From Aculops lycopersici (lineage: Eukaryota > Arthropoda > Arachnida > Trombidiformes > Eriophyidae), in assembly GCA_015350385.1 (NCBI GenBank), contig WNKI01000002.1, forward strand, positions 2,535,700 through 2,599,699: 64,000 nt of DNA, read 5' to 3'. Position 1 is the first letter of the stretch. The number at the start of each line of letters is the position of its first letter. Position numbers and translations under genes: made by a program. Of the stretch, positions 28,086-38,007 are shown in pieces. The notes beneath the pieces are model-generated. The model did no database searches. It was not told where the DNA came from and saw nothing but the letters and a program-made list of their open reading frames with translations.

Positions 28086-29786
28086 TCAAACTCTAGGCAC
28101 TATTCTAACTCTTGGATCACTCATCGAGAATAATCCTAGAGAATTTTTTGGCTCAGGTGGGTAAATTCCTCCAGGTGCTGGCTTGAATTTGTAATGCATA
28201 ATCAATTTTGCAACAGCCAATTTGGCTTCAGTTAAACTGAATCGCATGCCAATACAATGGCGCGGTCCCATGCCGAAGGGCAGGTAGGAGCCAGATTTGA
28301 TCTTGTGCCTATTTTCGGGCATAAATCTCTCGGGATTGAAGGTCATCGGATCCTCCCAAAGTTCGGGGTCATGATGCAGCGCGTAGACGCCAAGAAAGAT
28401 TTTTGATCCGGCAGGTAGATCTAAATCATACTCGTCGATTCTATAGTCGGCATTTGATATTCTATCCACTTGCATCACGGGCGGAAATCTCCTGAGACAC
28501 TCGGAAAGGAACGCATCTAGATAGACACATTGAGTTAATTTCTCGTACTCAAAATGATAGGTCTTTTTGTCCTGTTGAGGCTCGGCAATAGCTGAAATCT
28601 CCTCATAGAGTCTTTGCTCTATGTCCGGATGATTGGCGAAGACAATGGAGGCACTTGTCAGTAGATTAGCTGTGGTCTCTACGCCAACAATCAGAAGAAA
28701 CATGGCACCGGATAAAACCTCCAAGTCGCTCAATTGAGTCTTGCTATTATTCCTCGCTCTAACCTGTTCCAAAATTTTCTCTTGATCCTTGAGTAGAGAC
28801 TCTTTTGTCACACCAACGTGATGATTTTCACTTGCATCCAACTCGTCCAATTCTAGCTCGTCGCCAAGTCGAGCCTCGAGTAGTATTTGCAGGTAATCAT
28901 CAAACTTCTTAGCGCTTTTCTGCCTTCTCTGCACAATTTCCGTTGTAAAGCTCGCAATCTCTCTGAAGAAACTCAGCGGAAGTACTGTGAAACCAATTGC
29001 GTGCAACAACTTGGTTGGCGCAATGTTGGCCAAGAAGAATCTAAACAATGGGAATCGGAAAATCGATTGAGCCATCCGATTAAACTCGTTCCTTCCAGCC
29101 GGAAAATCGTTTCCCTCACCTGCGCGCTCCAATTTAAGTCCATAGCAGCAGGTTGCAATGGCGTCAGTGGTGTACAAACCATGCAATTCCTTTGCATTTA
29201 TAATGGCGCCCTTCGCTGGTTCAAATTTGTCGCCATTCTTATCTTGCTGCTCTCTTATCTGTTCGGCCATAATCTCCACCAAATCGTCGGCGCAAAAATC
29301 CAAAAACTTGAACATCCTCTTTATCTTGCCGCTAGTGAATGTTGGCGACATTATTGCTCTCACCTCCTTCCAATGATTGCCCTCTATAAGGAAGATAAAG
29401 TTTTTCTGGTACTTGTTTAAAAATGGGTTCACCTCGTGGTCGTGCCAGATATCAAAGTCTTTGATGCAGATTCGTTGAACTAAATCTGGATCCACAATCC
29501 AAAGGCGAGGCGTCGAACCCTCGTACACGCCAAAAACTCGCCCATAAGTCTTGGACCATTCCAAGTCCAATTTGGTTCTGTTTGAGCGCACCCAAGTGAC
29601 TATATTTCCCACTAATGGCCATGGTTTTGGTCCTGGTATTCCGCGTTTCGACCAAAAGGAGAATTTGTTTTTGTAATAAAAATGTCCGCCAACCACAAGA
29701 CATAAGCCAGAAAATATTGAGGCGGCCAAGAGGTTTTGGGTGATTAGATTGTCGCTAAGACTTTGGTTGTTGGATAAAAACTGCAT
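28086..29786 (-). CDS. cytochrome P450, CYP3-clan type
   Basis: A single-exon ORF of 566 residues (ATG at 29786), slightly longer than the usual 500-530. An N-terminal membrane anchor (about 18-42) is followed by the hinge KRGIPGPKPWPLVGN. The I-helix motif is IVGVETTANLL (about 360; G-V-E-T-T in place of A-G-x-E/D-T-T). The K-helix ExxR is in SECLRRFPP (about 427), the meander has FNPERFMPEN, and the heme loop is FGMGPRHCIG with the thiolate Cys at residue 511. FWSKRGIPGP and the overall pattern point to the CYP3 clan of ER monooxygenases, often involved in detoxification. All key residues are present. It shares its upstream region with the divergent EB-type gene. Confidence 0.92.
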   Translation of the reverse strand: MQFLSNNQSLSDNLITQNLLAASIFSGLCLVVGGHFYYKNKFSFWSKRGIPGPKPWPLVGNIVTWVRSNRTKLDLEWSKTYGRVFGVYEGSTPRLWIVDPDLVQRICIKDFDIWHDHEVNPFLNKYQKNFIFLIEGNHWKEVRAIMSPTFTSGKIKRMFKFLDFCADDLVEIMAEQIREQQDKNGDKFEPAKGAIINAKELHGLYTTDAIATCCYGLKLERAGEGNDFPAGRNEFNRMAQSIFRFPLFRFFLANIAPTKLLHAIGFTVLPLSFFREIASFTTEIVQRRQKSAKKFDDYLQILLEARLGDELELDELDASENHHVGVTKESLLKDQEKILEQVRARNNSKTQLSDLEVLSGAMFLLIVGVETTANLLTSASIVFANHPDIEQRLYEEISAIAEPQQDKKTYHFEYEKLTQCVYLDAFLSECLRRFPPVMQVDRISNADYRIDEYDLDLPAGSKIFLGVYALHHDPELWEDPMTFNPERFMPENRHKIKSGSYLPFGMGPRHCIGMRFSLTEAKLAVAKLIMHYKFKPAPGGIYPPEPKNSLGLFSMSDPRVRIVPRV

Positions 29787-30135
29787 GGTCTATCGGCTCA
29801 TTCAGGACCAATACTTTAAATGATAATACTGATGATTGATTTGTTATTGATTAGATTATCCGGATGTTCATTTATTTTATATCCATTGGACATAAATATG
29901 GAAATGAAGGCTTGAGTTGAAGGTGTAAATTGCGAGCCACAAGTGCGAGTGAGATTAGATTCCATATTGATAAACTCACAAGGACAAGGAGGTGCACTGA
30001 ACTTGCACTCGAGTTCCCAATTCTGTTGAATATTTTGTTTTCAATTTAATGGAACTTGAGCATATACTCGAATCTGAAGAGGTCGCGTACACACAATGGA
30101 AATTCAGTGAATTAGATAACAACAACTACGACCAC

Positions 30136-30180
30136 AACATCGACGAAAACAACATCGACGAAAACAACATCAATATCAAC
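30136..30180. repeat. 15-bp tandem repeat, two perfect units and one diverged
   Basis: The unit aacatcgacgaaaac occurs at 30136-30150 and 30151-30165, with a diverged third unit (aacatcaatatcaac) at 30166-30180. Confidence 0.85.
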
Positions 30181-30995
30181 AAAAGTTTCCCTTTCTCTCT
30201 GCATAAACCCATGTCAAAAGGCTGAGGAAAGAGCGAGTTGCATTAGCAAATTGATCCCCCGGAGTTTGGGCAGAGAAGCGTGTGTGTTTATGTGTGAGTG
30301 TGAGCAGCACAAGCTTGGTGTTTTGATGGCTGGCTAGCTAGCTGGCTAAGCGAACACTAACAAGTTGCTCGCGGCTCAAACGCGGGGCGGCGAGTTTTGG
30401 TTTCGCCGGAGTTTTTGCGCTTACAATGTTAGCGCCCAGGTAGGAAACCAGTTTCAGCGCTCACATGATGCAACTATCAGGGCAGCTACATCTAGATGCT
30501 CAGGCCGGCTTATAAATCATAAGGCGGCAGTGCCAACTTTCAACTCCACGTTCCTGGATCTACAGTCCACTCGACTCTGCTCTATTCTGCTCAAAATTCC
30601 GGGCACATTAACTCGGTCTTGCTCTCGCTTAATGAGTTGCCAGAGTTCCAAAATCAACATCACCACCAACCAAACAAGCAACTGCCAGACGAAACTTGTA
30701 TTTGGATTCTTTGTGCGTCTCCCTCTCGCTGCTCACTCACTCACTCACTCACTTGCTCGCTTGCCGATAAAGTTCTACAAGGTGTTCATTTACATGAACC
30801 CAACTTGCCATTACACGCTGAGGCCAGTCAGCCTAAAAACTTGCTAGCCACCACAAACAACAACGGCAAGCATTACCATTGGGTTGCGCTGATAGCAATC
30901 GAATGGAAGCATAGTGTCACTCTTGTGCATCATGAACTGCTGCTTCTCGCTGGCGTCACACATACACACAGAGATCGTGGCGCTAGCGGCGCCGC

Positions 30996-31020
30996 GAGTT
31001 GAGTTGAGTTGAGCTGAGCT
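30996..31020. repeat. pentanucleotide repeat GAGTT x3, GAGCT x2
   Basis: Five consecutive pentamers in a CpG-rich segment upstream of the EB-type gene. Confidence 0.85.
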
Positions 31021-31682
31021 GTGTCGTTCTTTTGCGGCCCTAGTTGCCCGATGCTTCCGGGCAGCTCCCTTCGCTCGCAGCTGCGCCCATTTGCGCTCAT
31101 GTCAGCGAAGCCGAGTGCTCAAATCCGCTTCTAGTTCCGCTGGCCGACAGCTCACAGCTCTAGCATCCTTAGTGCCTCCCATTGCCCGCCGGCTAAAGTG
31201 GAGCAAGGTGAAGTGGCGCGCGTTGTGGTAAATGGGCTCGAAATTCTGGGTTCTCTGTTATTTTGTTTAGTATTATCATTCTAGTTATCGCAATTGTATT
31301 AGGAATTCATCTTTGTTATAATTAACTCCTGAGTCGCGACCACAGTTATCATTATTATTCCAATTTGCTTTTGCAAACAAAAATCCTTAGCCTGCATTGA
31401 ATAGAAGACTATAAATAACAACCAAAACCCAATCTAAACTAACTGTGGAGTTGGAAGCGCAAATATCACAAAAGTTTTCAGCCGACGGCAATTGGAAAAC
31501 TAATAAATGGCAATGAAGCTATTCCATCGATTGAGTATAGCAAGATTCAACTTTCAAGCTGAAGAAATTTAGACGGGAAAAGTAATAATATTAATAAATG
31601 ACACAACTCACATTCCAATTTGGAAACTTAGCAAATAATCTAGCCAAGCTCAAGGCTAAAAATAGATGGCGGAAATCTCATC

Positions 31683-34028
31683 ATGAATCTCCTATTGACA
31701 ATGATAGGTCCAAAAGCGGAAATATCAACTACTAAAACAATGAAACAAGCCAAAGGTAATAGGAAACACTTTAAAATGAATGGAAAAATAATGCAACCAA
31801 AGACTCAATTAATTTGGTCCTGTGAATATTTTGTTTTTATTATATTTACAATGATCATATCAACTATAGTATTATTAAGTAGTAAGCCAAAGTTAAGTGA
31901 AAGTACAAGTATTAATTATGGAATTAGTCAGCAGCCAATAACTGATATCAATCAGTTGATGCCAAAATTATGCCAGAATCAGAGTGTCATTTGTGAGGGT
32001 TCATTCTGTATACCTGGAGTCAGGAAATGTGTTTGTGATCTTAGGATGCCAGTTCAATTTGGTCGCTTTTGTTTGAGACAAGTGGATATTGAAACTAGAT
32101 GTTTTGTTACAAATCAATGCAATCATACAATCAAAGATGCGGTTTGTATTGATATAAACTCAAATGCTATTTTAGACATTGAATCGAGTAAATTCAAAAT
32201 AGATCAGTGGCAAAATTTAAACGAGTTGCGTCAACTGTCAGCCGCTTCAGCTAGCAAACAAACAGGTAAGACCAATGATCAATCATTGAGCTCAACAACT
32301 CAACTCCCATACTCGAGTTATCAAGCGCGACAACCTGTTTTTGTGGTTGAGGAGGACAATCAGCCGGAGGAGTCTAGAGTCTACCAATCGTCGCATCATG
32401 GTGCCACGTCATTTTTAATGGCTCGCAATTCGCCTTACGAGATCAACTATAACACGCCCGAGTTAATGCTTCAGAATCACACCAGAAGGAAAGGAAACAG
32501 ATCTAACAATCAACTTCTCGATGGACTAAACTTTTCAGATCCGAATTCGGGTTTATCATTCATCAATCAAAATTCAATTGCATCGATTCAGCGCCAACAA
32601 CAACAAAATGAACAACAGCAACCACAACCAAGTGATACAAATCAACTTCCCGAATTGAGTATGTCGACAACACCAAAATCGTCAACCACATCCATTGCGA
32701 CAGAGGATCCAATTAAAATCTCGAGGAGTGAGTTCAATTATGACAAGCAAACTACTTCTACGAGTCCCATTGTCAGCGAGAGTGAGCAGGTGTCGAGCAC
32801 AACATTAGCATCAACAGCTTCTACAACAACAATAGCAATAGCAACATCATCACCATCATCATCATCATCAACAACAACAACAACCACCACCAGCAACTCA
32901 CAAGAGTTTAAGCGAAAAACAATCACCAAGGCGCCCAATTGGCCGCCTGGCGTCTGCTCCTGCCCTTTCGGCTTCATGTTTGACTCAATGCTCCGGAAGT
33001 GTCTGGCTCTCTCGCTGGCCGATAGTCATTGTCAGAGCGACACAGATTGCAAGCAAATAGCTCGGACCCATTGTGGCCAGGAATCTAGGAAGTGCGAGTG
33101 CGATGAGCCGCTAGTTTGGAATCAGACTTTACTCACCTGTGATCGGCCAAAGGCAATTGTGAGCACTAACTCTGATGGTAATGCTAATGTATCATCTAGA
33201 GAAAGTTTAGTCGAGACTCTGCTGCCTCCACTCATAATGGCCAAATTATTACCTGACCAAACTGTTTTATTGCTACTGTTTGTTTTAATTGTAATTGTTG
33301 CAACACTTGTTATCCTGAAGCTAACAGTGAAATGTTTCTCATCAAGTGGCTCGGCGTTAATATCGCCCACAAAGAAGAGCAAGAAACGTGGCGGCCAAAA
33401 TGGCGCCAGTGTCTCAATGAATCCACCGAAATCTCCCTACGCCACACTGAGGAGACCCGAGCATAAGCCAAGCGCTCAGCTTTCCAATTTCATCCAAGCC
33501 ACTAGAGGTAGGATTTTGAATTATGACTTTGAACAGGACGGACCCACCGTTTCGGGCGAGAATCCGGCTGAGTTCAACACGCGAACTTTGAAGCACAATC
33601 GGGATCACAAGCACGAGACTAAGCCGCAGTTTAGCACCATGGGCAGACCTGGAAAGTCAATGAGTCAACGCGAGAGAGCCGACGATTCCGAGCAACTAGG
33701 TAACTCGAAAAAGATGCCAATTCAATTCAAATCCATTCGCAAGGGAAGTGATGGAAAAACAGACTCACTGGTTGAGCTAAACGACAATATTAGCGTCAGC
33801 CAATTGGATACTTCCGAGAGAGACCGAAGCGAGAATAACCCTCTTACAATTCCAGGTCCGCCGCAAACCCAGCCGCCGCCCTACATGATGGCCTCGACAA
33901 TGAAGGGCCACGGGTCGGCCATTGCAGCGGCGGCGGCAGCCGTGGCAAACAAGCGGATGCAACGTGATAATATCGAGCAGCCATCTCGCGGCAAGGTCGT
34001 TGAAAGCGGAAATCCGGTTTATTTGTAA
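31683..34028 (+). CDS. membrane protein with EB-type cysteine-rich modules
   Basis: A single-exon ORF of 781 residues. A hydrophobic segment at about 44-66 (YFVFIIFTMIISTIVLL) could be a signal anchor or a late signal peptide. A first cysteine module lies at about 100-160 (CQNQSVICEGSFCIPGVRKC, VCDLRMPVQFGRFCL, CFVTNQC). A Ser/Thr/Gln/Asn-rich stretch (about 190-415) follows, then a second module at about 420-485 (PPGVCSCPFGFMFDSMLRKC, HCQSDTDCKQIARTHCGQES, KCECDEPLVWN). This spacing resembles the EB modules of nematode and arthropod proteins. A transmembrane helix is at about 520-545 (VLLLLFVLIVIVATLVILKL), and a 235-residue cytoplasmic tail holds SPYATLRRPE and proline-rich stretches (PGPPQTQPPPYMM, with a PPPY motif). 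No orthologue is recognised. It is convergent with Robo (245 bp between stops). With M1 as start, topology is uncertain; an intron near the 5' end is possible. Confidence 0.75.
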   Translation: MNLLLTMIGPKAEISTTKTMKQAKGNRKHFKMNGKIMQPKTQLIWSCEYFVFIIFTMIISTIVLLSSKPKLSESTSINYGISQQPITDINQLMPKLCQNQSVICEGSFCIPGVRKCVCDLRMPVQFGRFCLRQVDIETRCFVTNQCNHTIKDAVCIDINSNAILDIESSKFKIDQWQNLNELRQLSAASASKQTGKTNDQSLSSTTQLPYSSYQARQPVFVVEEDNQPEESRVYQSSHHGATSFLMARNSPYEINYNTPELMLQNHTRRKGNRSNNQLLDGLNFSDPNSGLSFINQNSIASIQRQQQQNEQQQPQPSDTNQLPELSMSTTPKSSTTSIATEDPIKISRSEFNYDKQTTSTSPIVSESEQVSSTTLASTASTTTIAIATSSPSSSSSTTTTTTTSNSQEFKRKTITKAPNWPPGVCSCPFGFMFDSMLRKCLALSLADSHCQSDTDCKQIARTHCGQESRKCECDEPLVWNQTLLTCDRPKAIVSTNSDGNANVSSRESLVETLLPPLIMAKLLPDQTVLLLLFVLIVIVATLVILKLTVKCFSSSGSALISPTKKSKKRGGQNGASVSMNPPKSPYATLRRPEHKPSAQLSNFIQATRGRILNYDFEQDGPTVSGENPAEFNTRTLKHNRDHKHETKPQFSTMGRPGKSMSQRERADDSEQLGNSKKMPIQFKSIRKGSDGKTDSLVELNDNISVSQLDTSERDRSENNPLTIPGPPQTQPPPYMMASTMKGHGSAIAAAAAAVANKRMQRDNIEQPSRGKVVESGNPVYL

Positions 34029-34264
34029 AACCCTCTCTTGATTGGATTAAGCCTAATCCAACGTCTAGGGTTCGATTGGATGACTCGAAGGGGACAGAAA
34101 CAAAGATGTCTCCGCAATTAAACGATTGTTTATTTGAATTATGGGATTTTTTCTAAATTCAAATTCTATGATTAACACAAATTTTGCTCAGACAAAAATA
34201 GAGCCACAAAAAAAGTCAACTACTTATAACGAATCTGATTCGTTCAATTAGTTCATAACCAAGT

Positions 34265-34270
34265 TTTATT
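34265..34270 (-). terminator. poly(A) signal of Robo
   Basis: TTTATT on the plus strand is AATAAA on the minus strand, starting 4 nt after the Robo TAA stop (34274-34276). If used, the 3' UTR would be very short. Confidence 0.4.
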
Positions 34271-34273
34271 TCA

Positions 34274-37200
34274 TTATTCAGTTATAAACCTACTCAGAGG
34301 GTTCCTCCTGAGCTGCGTCCAAGCTTGCGTTTGTTGGCCATTCTGCATCAAGTTAGTGGTTGCATATGGCGACAGCGGCGTAGCTGCAGGCGACATGGTT
34401 GCCATGCGAGCAACCTCGGCGCCCCCGTTAACAATCGACACAAAGGGTCGGCCGCCCTCCCTGTATATGACCTGTTGCTGCATTATCATTTCGTGGCTTC
34501 GCATATCACCGCCACCGTTCTGACCACCAACAACATTAGCAAGAGCAGAGCTCTTTCCCATACTTGGCGAGTAAGTTTGAGTGGCGTAGTTACCGTGGTT
34601 TGGAAGTAGTCTCGTTACGGAAGAGGGACAGCTAGTGTCGCTGTTGCTACTAGCCGATTGTTGATGACAATCCACTGCATTGTTACTGGTCGAATTAGCT
34701 ACACTAGCAAGGTGCATGTTGGCCCTTTGGTGAGTGTCATAGTCATCGATCACACTGTAATAATCGGTTCCGTGTTGGATGATCTGGGTTGGCCTGGCAA
34801 TCTCCATGAGAGGGGGCCCCATTCCACCGACATTACTCGCGGACGCTTGGTTGTTTTGGAGAAGCGGCAACCTTTGCTTCTGTTGTTGAACGAACCTGTC
34901 ATTTGTTGTTGCAAATCTTCTGGTGCCACCGGCAATCATATTGGGATCATTGTTGCCAGCGCCCATGTTGCTGGCGGTTGGTGGAGCCATACCATTGTTG
35001 ATGCTGGTGCTATTTAAACCGTGAGACGATAGTGATCCGGTTCCACTAGAGTTCACATAATTCGAACCATTGGGCCACATTGTTTGCTGAGCACCAGTAG
35101 CTTGTATTTGAATGGGCTGTTGAACTAAATGAGTGGAACCAGAGTAGATCAGATTCTGTTGATGGTCATAGATGTTCTGAAGGTGATGCGGCATAGTTCC
35201 AACACCACCATTTGCTGGTGGACCCATTGGATCTCGAGGGTCTGTAACATTAGCTGGCATGTAAAATTTGTGACTGAAATGATCGCTTATTGTCTTCTTC
35301 CAAGTGAGAACTTTCTGATTGTTTCGTCGATATAGCAAATAGCCAACGACCAGTATGATTGAGGATATCACTAAACTTGTTGAGATTATAATATATATGC
35401 TACTGCTAACACCGCGGCCTGATAAAGCGTTGTCATGGTGTGACTGTGGCATTGCATTTATCAGCGACTTTGAGATCACATCCGACCACTCGTTTGCTTG
35501 CTGTTCACCGCCTGGTGTTGTTGATAACTTGCTAATGCTTTGCGCCATCTCCTTCGGATCCATAACAAAATTTTGAGACTCGCTCCAGGGACCCAAATCG
35601 ACACTTGTGGTTCCAGCGACCTGTACCGAGTAGAAAGACTTGTAGGCTAAATTGGTCACATCATACATGACAATGTATCGCTGGTTGTTGTGAATATCAA
35701 GCGGAAGGGGGACAGCATTTAAACTGCCAATGGGCAAATTGAGTATCTTTGGTGGCTCCAAACTGGTGCCAGGATGTTGCTGCTGACCCGATTCTAAAGT
35801 ATCACTTCGATTCAATCGGATTACATAGCCTCTCAGGATGCCATTGGTGTAGTATTCGGGTATATGAAGCCATAATAATCTAACTGCCGTATCGTTAATG
35901 GGACGGACGGTTAGGTAGGGCGGCGAAATCGATGGTCGATCCTCATTGGTTTGTGCTGTTAAAAAGTTGCTTGGCACTCCGTCAATATCCTTATAATAGG
36001 GAACGACGAAGAATTGATACGATGTATAGGGTCGTAGGTTGTTGATTGTATAATGCTCTGTTGTGTGATCGGCCACCCTGACCTCATTGAACTCTGTCGA
36101 ATAATCAAATATATTCATGAGATCTCTTTTACTTCTGCTATTGATTAGAGGATCAGACTGTCTCTCTTCGCCTTCGACGAATGACGTGATTAAAGGCAGT
36201 GATGAGGGCGCATAAATATCCTTGGACGGCCACTGTGGCATTGACGAGCCCCAACTTGAGCCGAAAAGCGGTTCCTTACCCAATGGACTCTCGCCTGGAC
36301 CTGTTGCTCTGTATCTGATGGAATATCCCTCCACATAATAATCCGCATCGGAGCCACCACCTACCATCGATGGGTATCCAGGTGAGTCCATTGGTGATGT
36401 AATAGTATTGTTATTGTTTAGGTGAATTGACCACCTTAGTTTGATACTTGTCGAGCTCATAGGTGTCAGTGAGATCAGATTTGTGGCCACACTCATGAGT
36501 CTATCCCTAGCGGCAATCGCATCAGCTCGAGAGTCCGGGCCCGTGTAACCATCAAAGCTGCCTCTTCCCGGATACCTGCGGCGCTGTAATTCGGCTTGGT
36601 AACGGGCTTCCCCAGCCACCGACCTCATTGGTCCTGCAATGGCACTCGATGGGCCGATGCCGTGCCTATTGGCAGCCCTAATAACAAAGAAGTGAGATCC
36701 TTCTGGTGAAAGGCCGTCGATATGTAATGACTCTTTGGCTTTGGATCGATGTATCACTTTCCAACCACTGTGCTCATTAGAGGTGTCGTAATGTTCCACA
36801 ACATACTCGTTGATTGGCAATGAGCCAGAGTCTGATGGAGCTGGCCATGCGATTTTGATGGCATCATTCCCCTCGGTAGAGACCAAATAGGCTGGCCCTG
36901 GTGAAGATGGAAATTTGAATGGGTCCATACGGAAGAAGGGAATGCTCGGATTCAGTATGCTCGCCACTTTGAGCATGGACGAATGTGATGTTTGCTGGAG
37001 TATTGGTGGTGCTGTGGTCAGCATTGATGTGTCGAGTGGCTCGAAGGGTGATGCCAATGGCATTAAAGGATCGTTTGCGGCCGTTACAACGCACGTGTAG
37101 ATGCCAGAATCACCTGTTGTCAAGTTTTTGATGTCTAAAGCTCCCGATTCCAACACTGTAACACGCGGTGGATCCTCCTGCAATGGTTGGTTCTCAAAGA

Positions 37201-38007
37201 ACCACTGGATTTTGTAAGCAACTTGACTTACGACATCACAATTCAGACTGGCACTTGAGTCGGTGGGTAAAGTTTGATTGGCTGCGCCAAACTTGATAAC
37301 TGGAGGTGGGAGAAGATCAAATTTTCCAACTCCGCTACCAGGCTGAAAGCTCTTGTTAGGATCCTGAGAGGACATCAATGGATCATAGTGTTCTGATGGC
37401 GCTAGTGGACCAGAAAAGGTGCCCTTGACTGTAACTTTAGCTTTTGTGAGAGTTGAGCCAACTGGAGATATCAGGGCGCAGGCATAGTATCCATTATCAC
37501 TAGATGTTGCGTTTAAAATATGTAAAGTTCCTTGACTATCTACATATCTATTGGCTGTATGCCCAAATGGTTGACTCCCATCCACCGGCATGGAAAATAG
37601 TTTGTTGATAGCTGGACTAATATCACTCGTTTGTGCGTTCTGCATCATGGGGGACCCAAGACCATGATTGTTGTTGTTATTATTATTATTGTTGTTGTTG
37701 CTGTTGTAACGGTGATCAATATTAGAATTGTGAGCAACTAGAGCTGCCGCTTGAGGTAGTTGCCAATCCTCCGAGTCTGTGGCTGATAATGCCGATGGGA
37801 TTGGTGGTGTAAATAGTTGCTTATTCTTTTGTGATGGATGATTACTTGAGCTTGATGGTGGAGGTTGCGGAAACATTAACTGCCTGTGACCCTCCTTGTA
37901 CCAGAAGAGCATTGGCTGTGGACTAGCTTCACCGGAACATTTTAGTTGAACTCTGGCACCTAATTCGACCTCTTGGTCGCTTGGTAGGATTGTGAATTTG
38001 GGACGAG
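34274..38007 (-). CDS. robo: Robo last exon: Ig4-Ig5-FNIII x3-TM-cytoplasmic tail
   Basis: The acceptor is gcgtttag at 38008-38009; the phase-1 junction makes Ser before RPKFTILPSDQEVELGARVQ. Ig4 carries an insert of about 110 residues rich in Ser, Pro, Gln and Asn between strand C (LFWYKEG) and strand E (GTLHILNATSSDNGYYAC). Ig5 is compact (QTLPTDSSASLNCD to GIYTCVV). FNIII-1 starts near PGPAYLVSTEG; FNIII-2 contains a long insert with SRSKRDL. TM: IYIIISTSLVISSIILVVGY. The tail is about 290 residues and Asn/Gln-rich. The frame remains open upstream of the acceptor to an ATG at 38179 (see findings). Confidence 0.92.

Larger units (their letters stand above)
29787..31682. promoter_or_regulatory. 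divergent upstream region of the P450 and EB-type genes
   Basis: 1.9 kb without a convincing exon. The middle (30200-31210) is GC-richer with short tandem repeats: a 15-bp unit at 30136-30180, CACT/CTCA repeats near 30730 and GAGTT pentamers at 30996-31020. The two overlapping frames at 30365-31002 have no domain and a repeat-derived composition. The final 400 bp before 31683 are AT-rich. This may include the promoter and a leader exon of the EB-type gene. Confidence 0.4.

Noticed and set aside
30365..31002. Two overlapping plus-strand ORFs (160 and 127 codons) upstream of the EB-type gene
   Set aside because: They have no domain, overlap each other in different frames, and their composition follows short repeats (CACT, GAGTT). 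Chance ORFs in GC-rich flank are more likely.
34069..34082. GGTTCGATTGG, resembling a tRNA B box
   Set aside because: The 3' end of the box does not match (GG instead of CC), and no A box or cloverleaf can be drawn around it.
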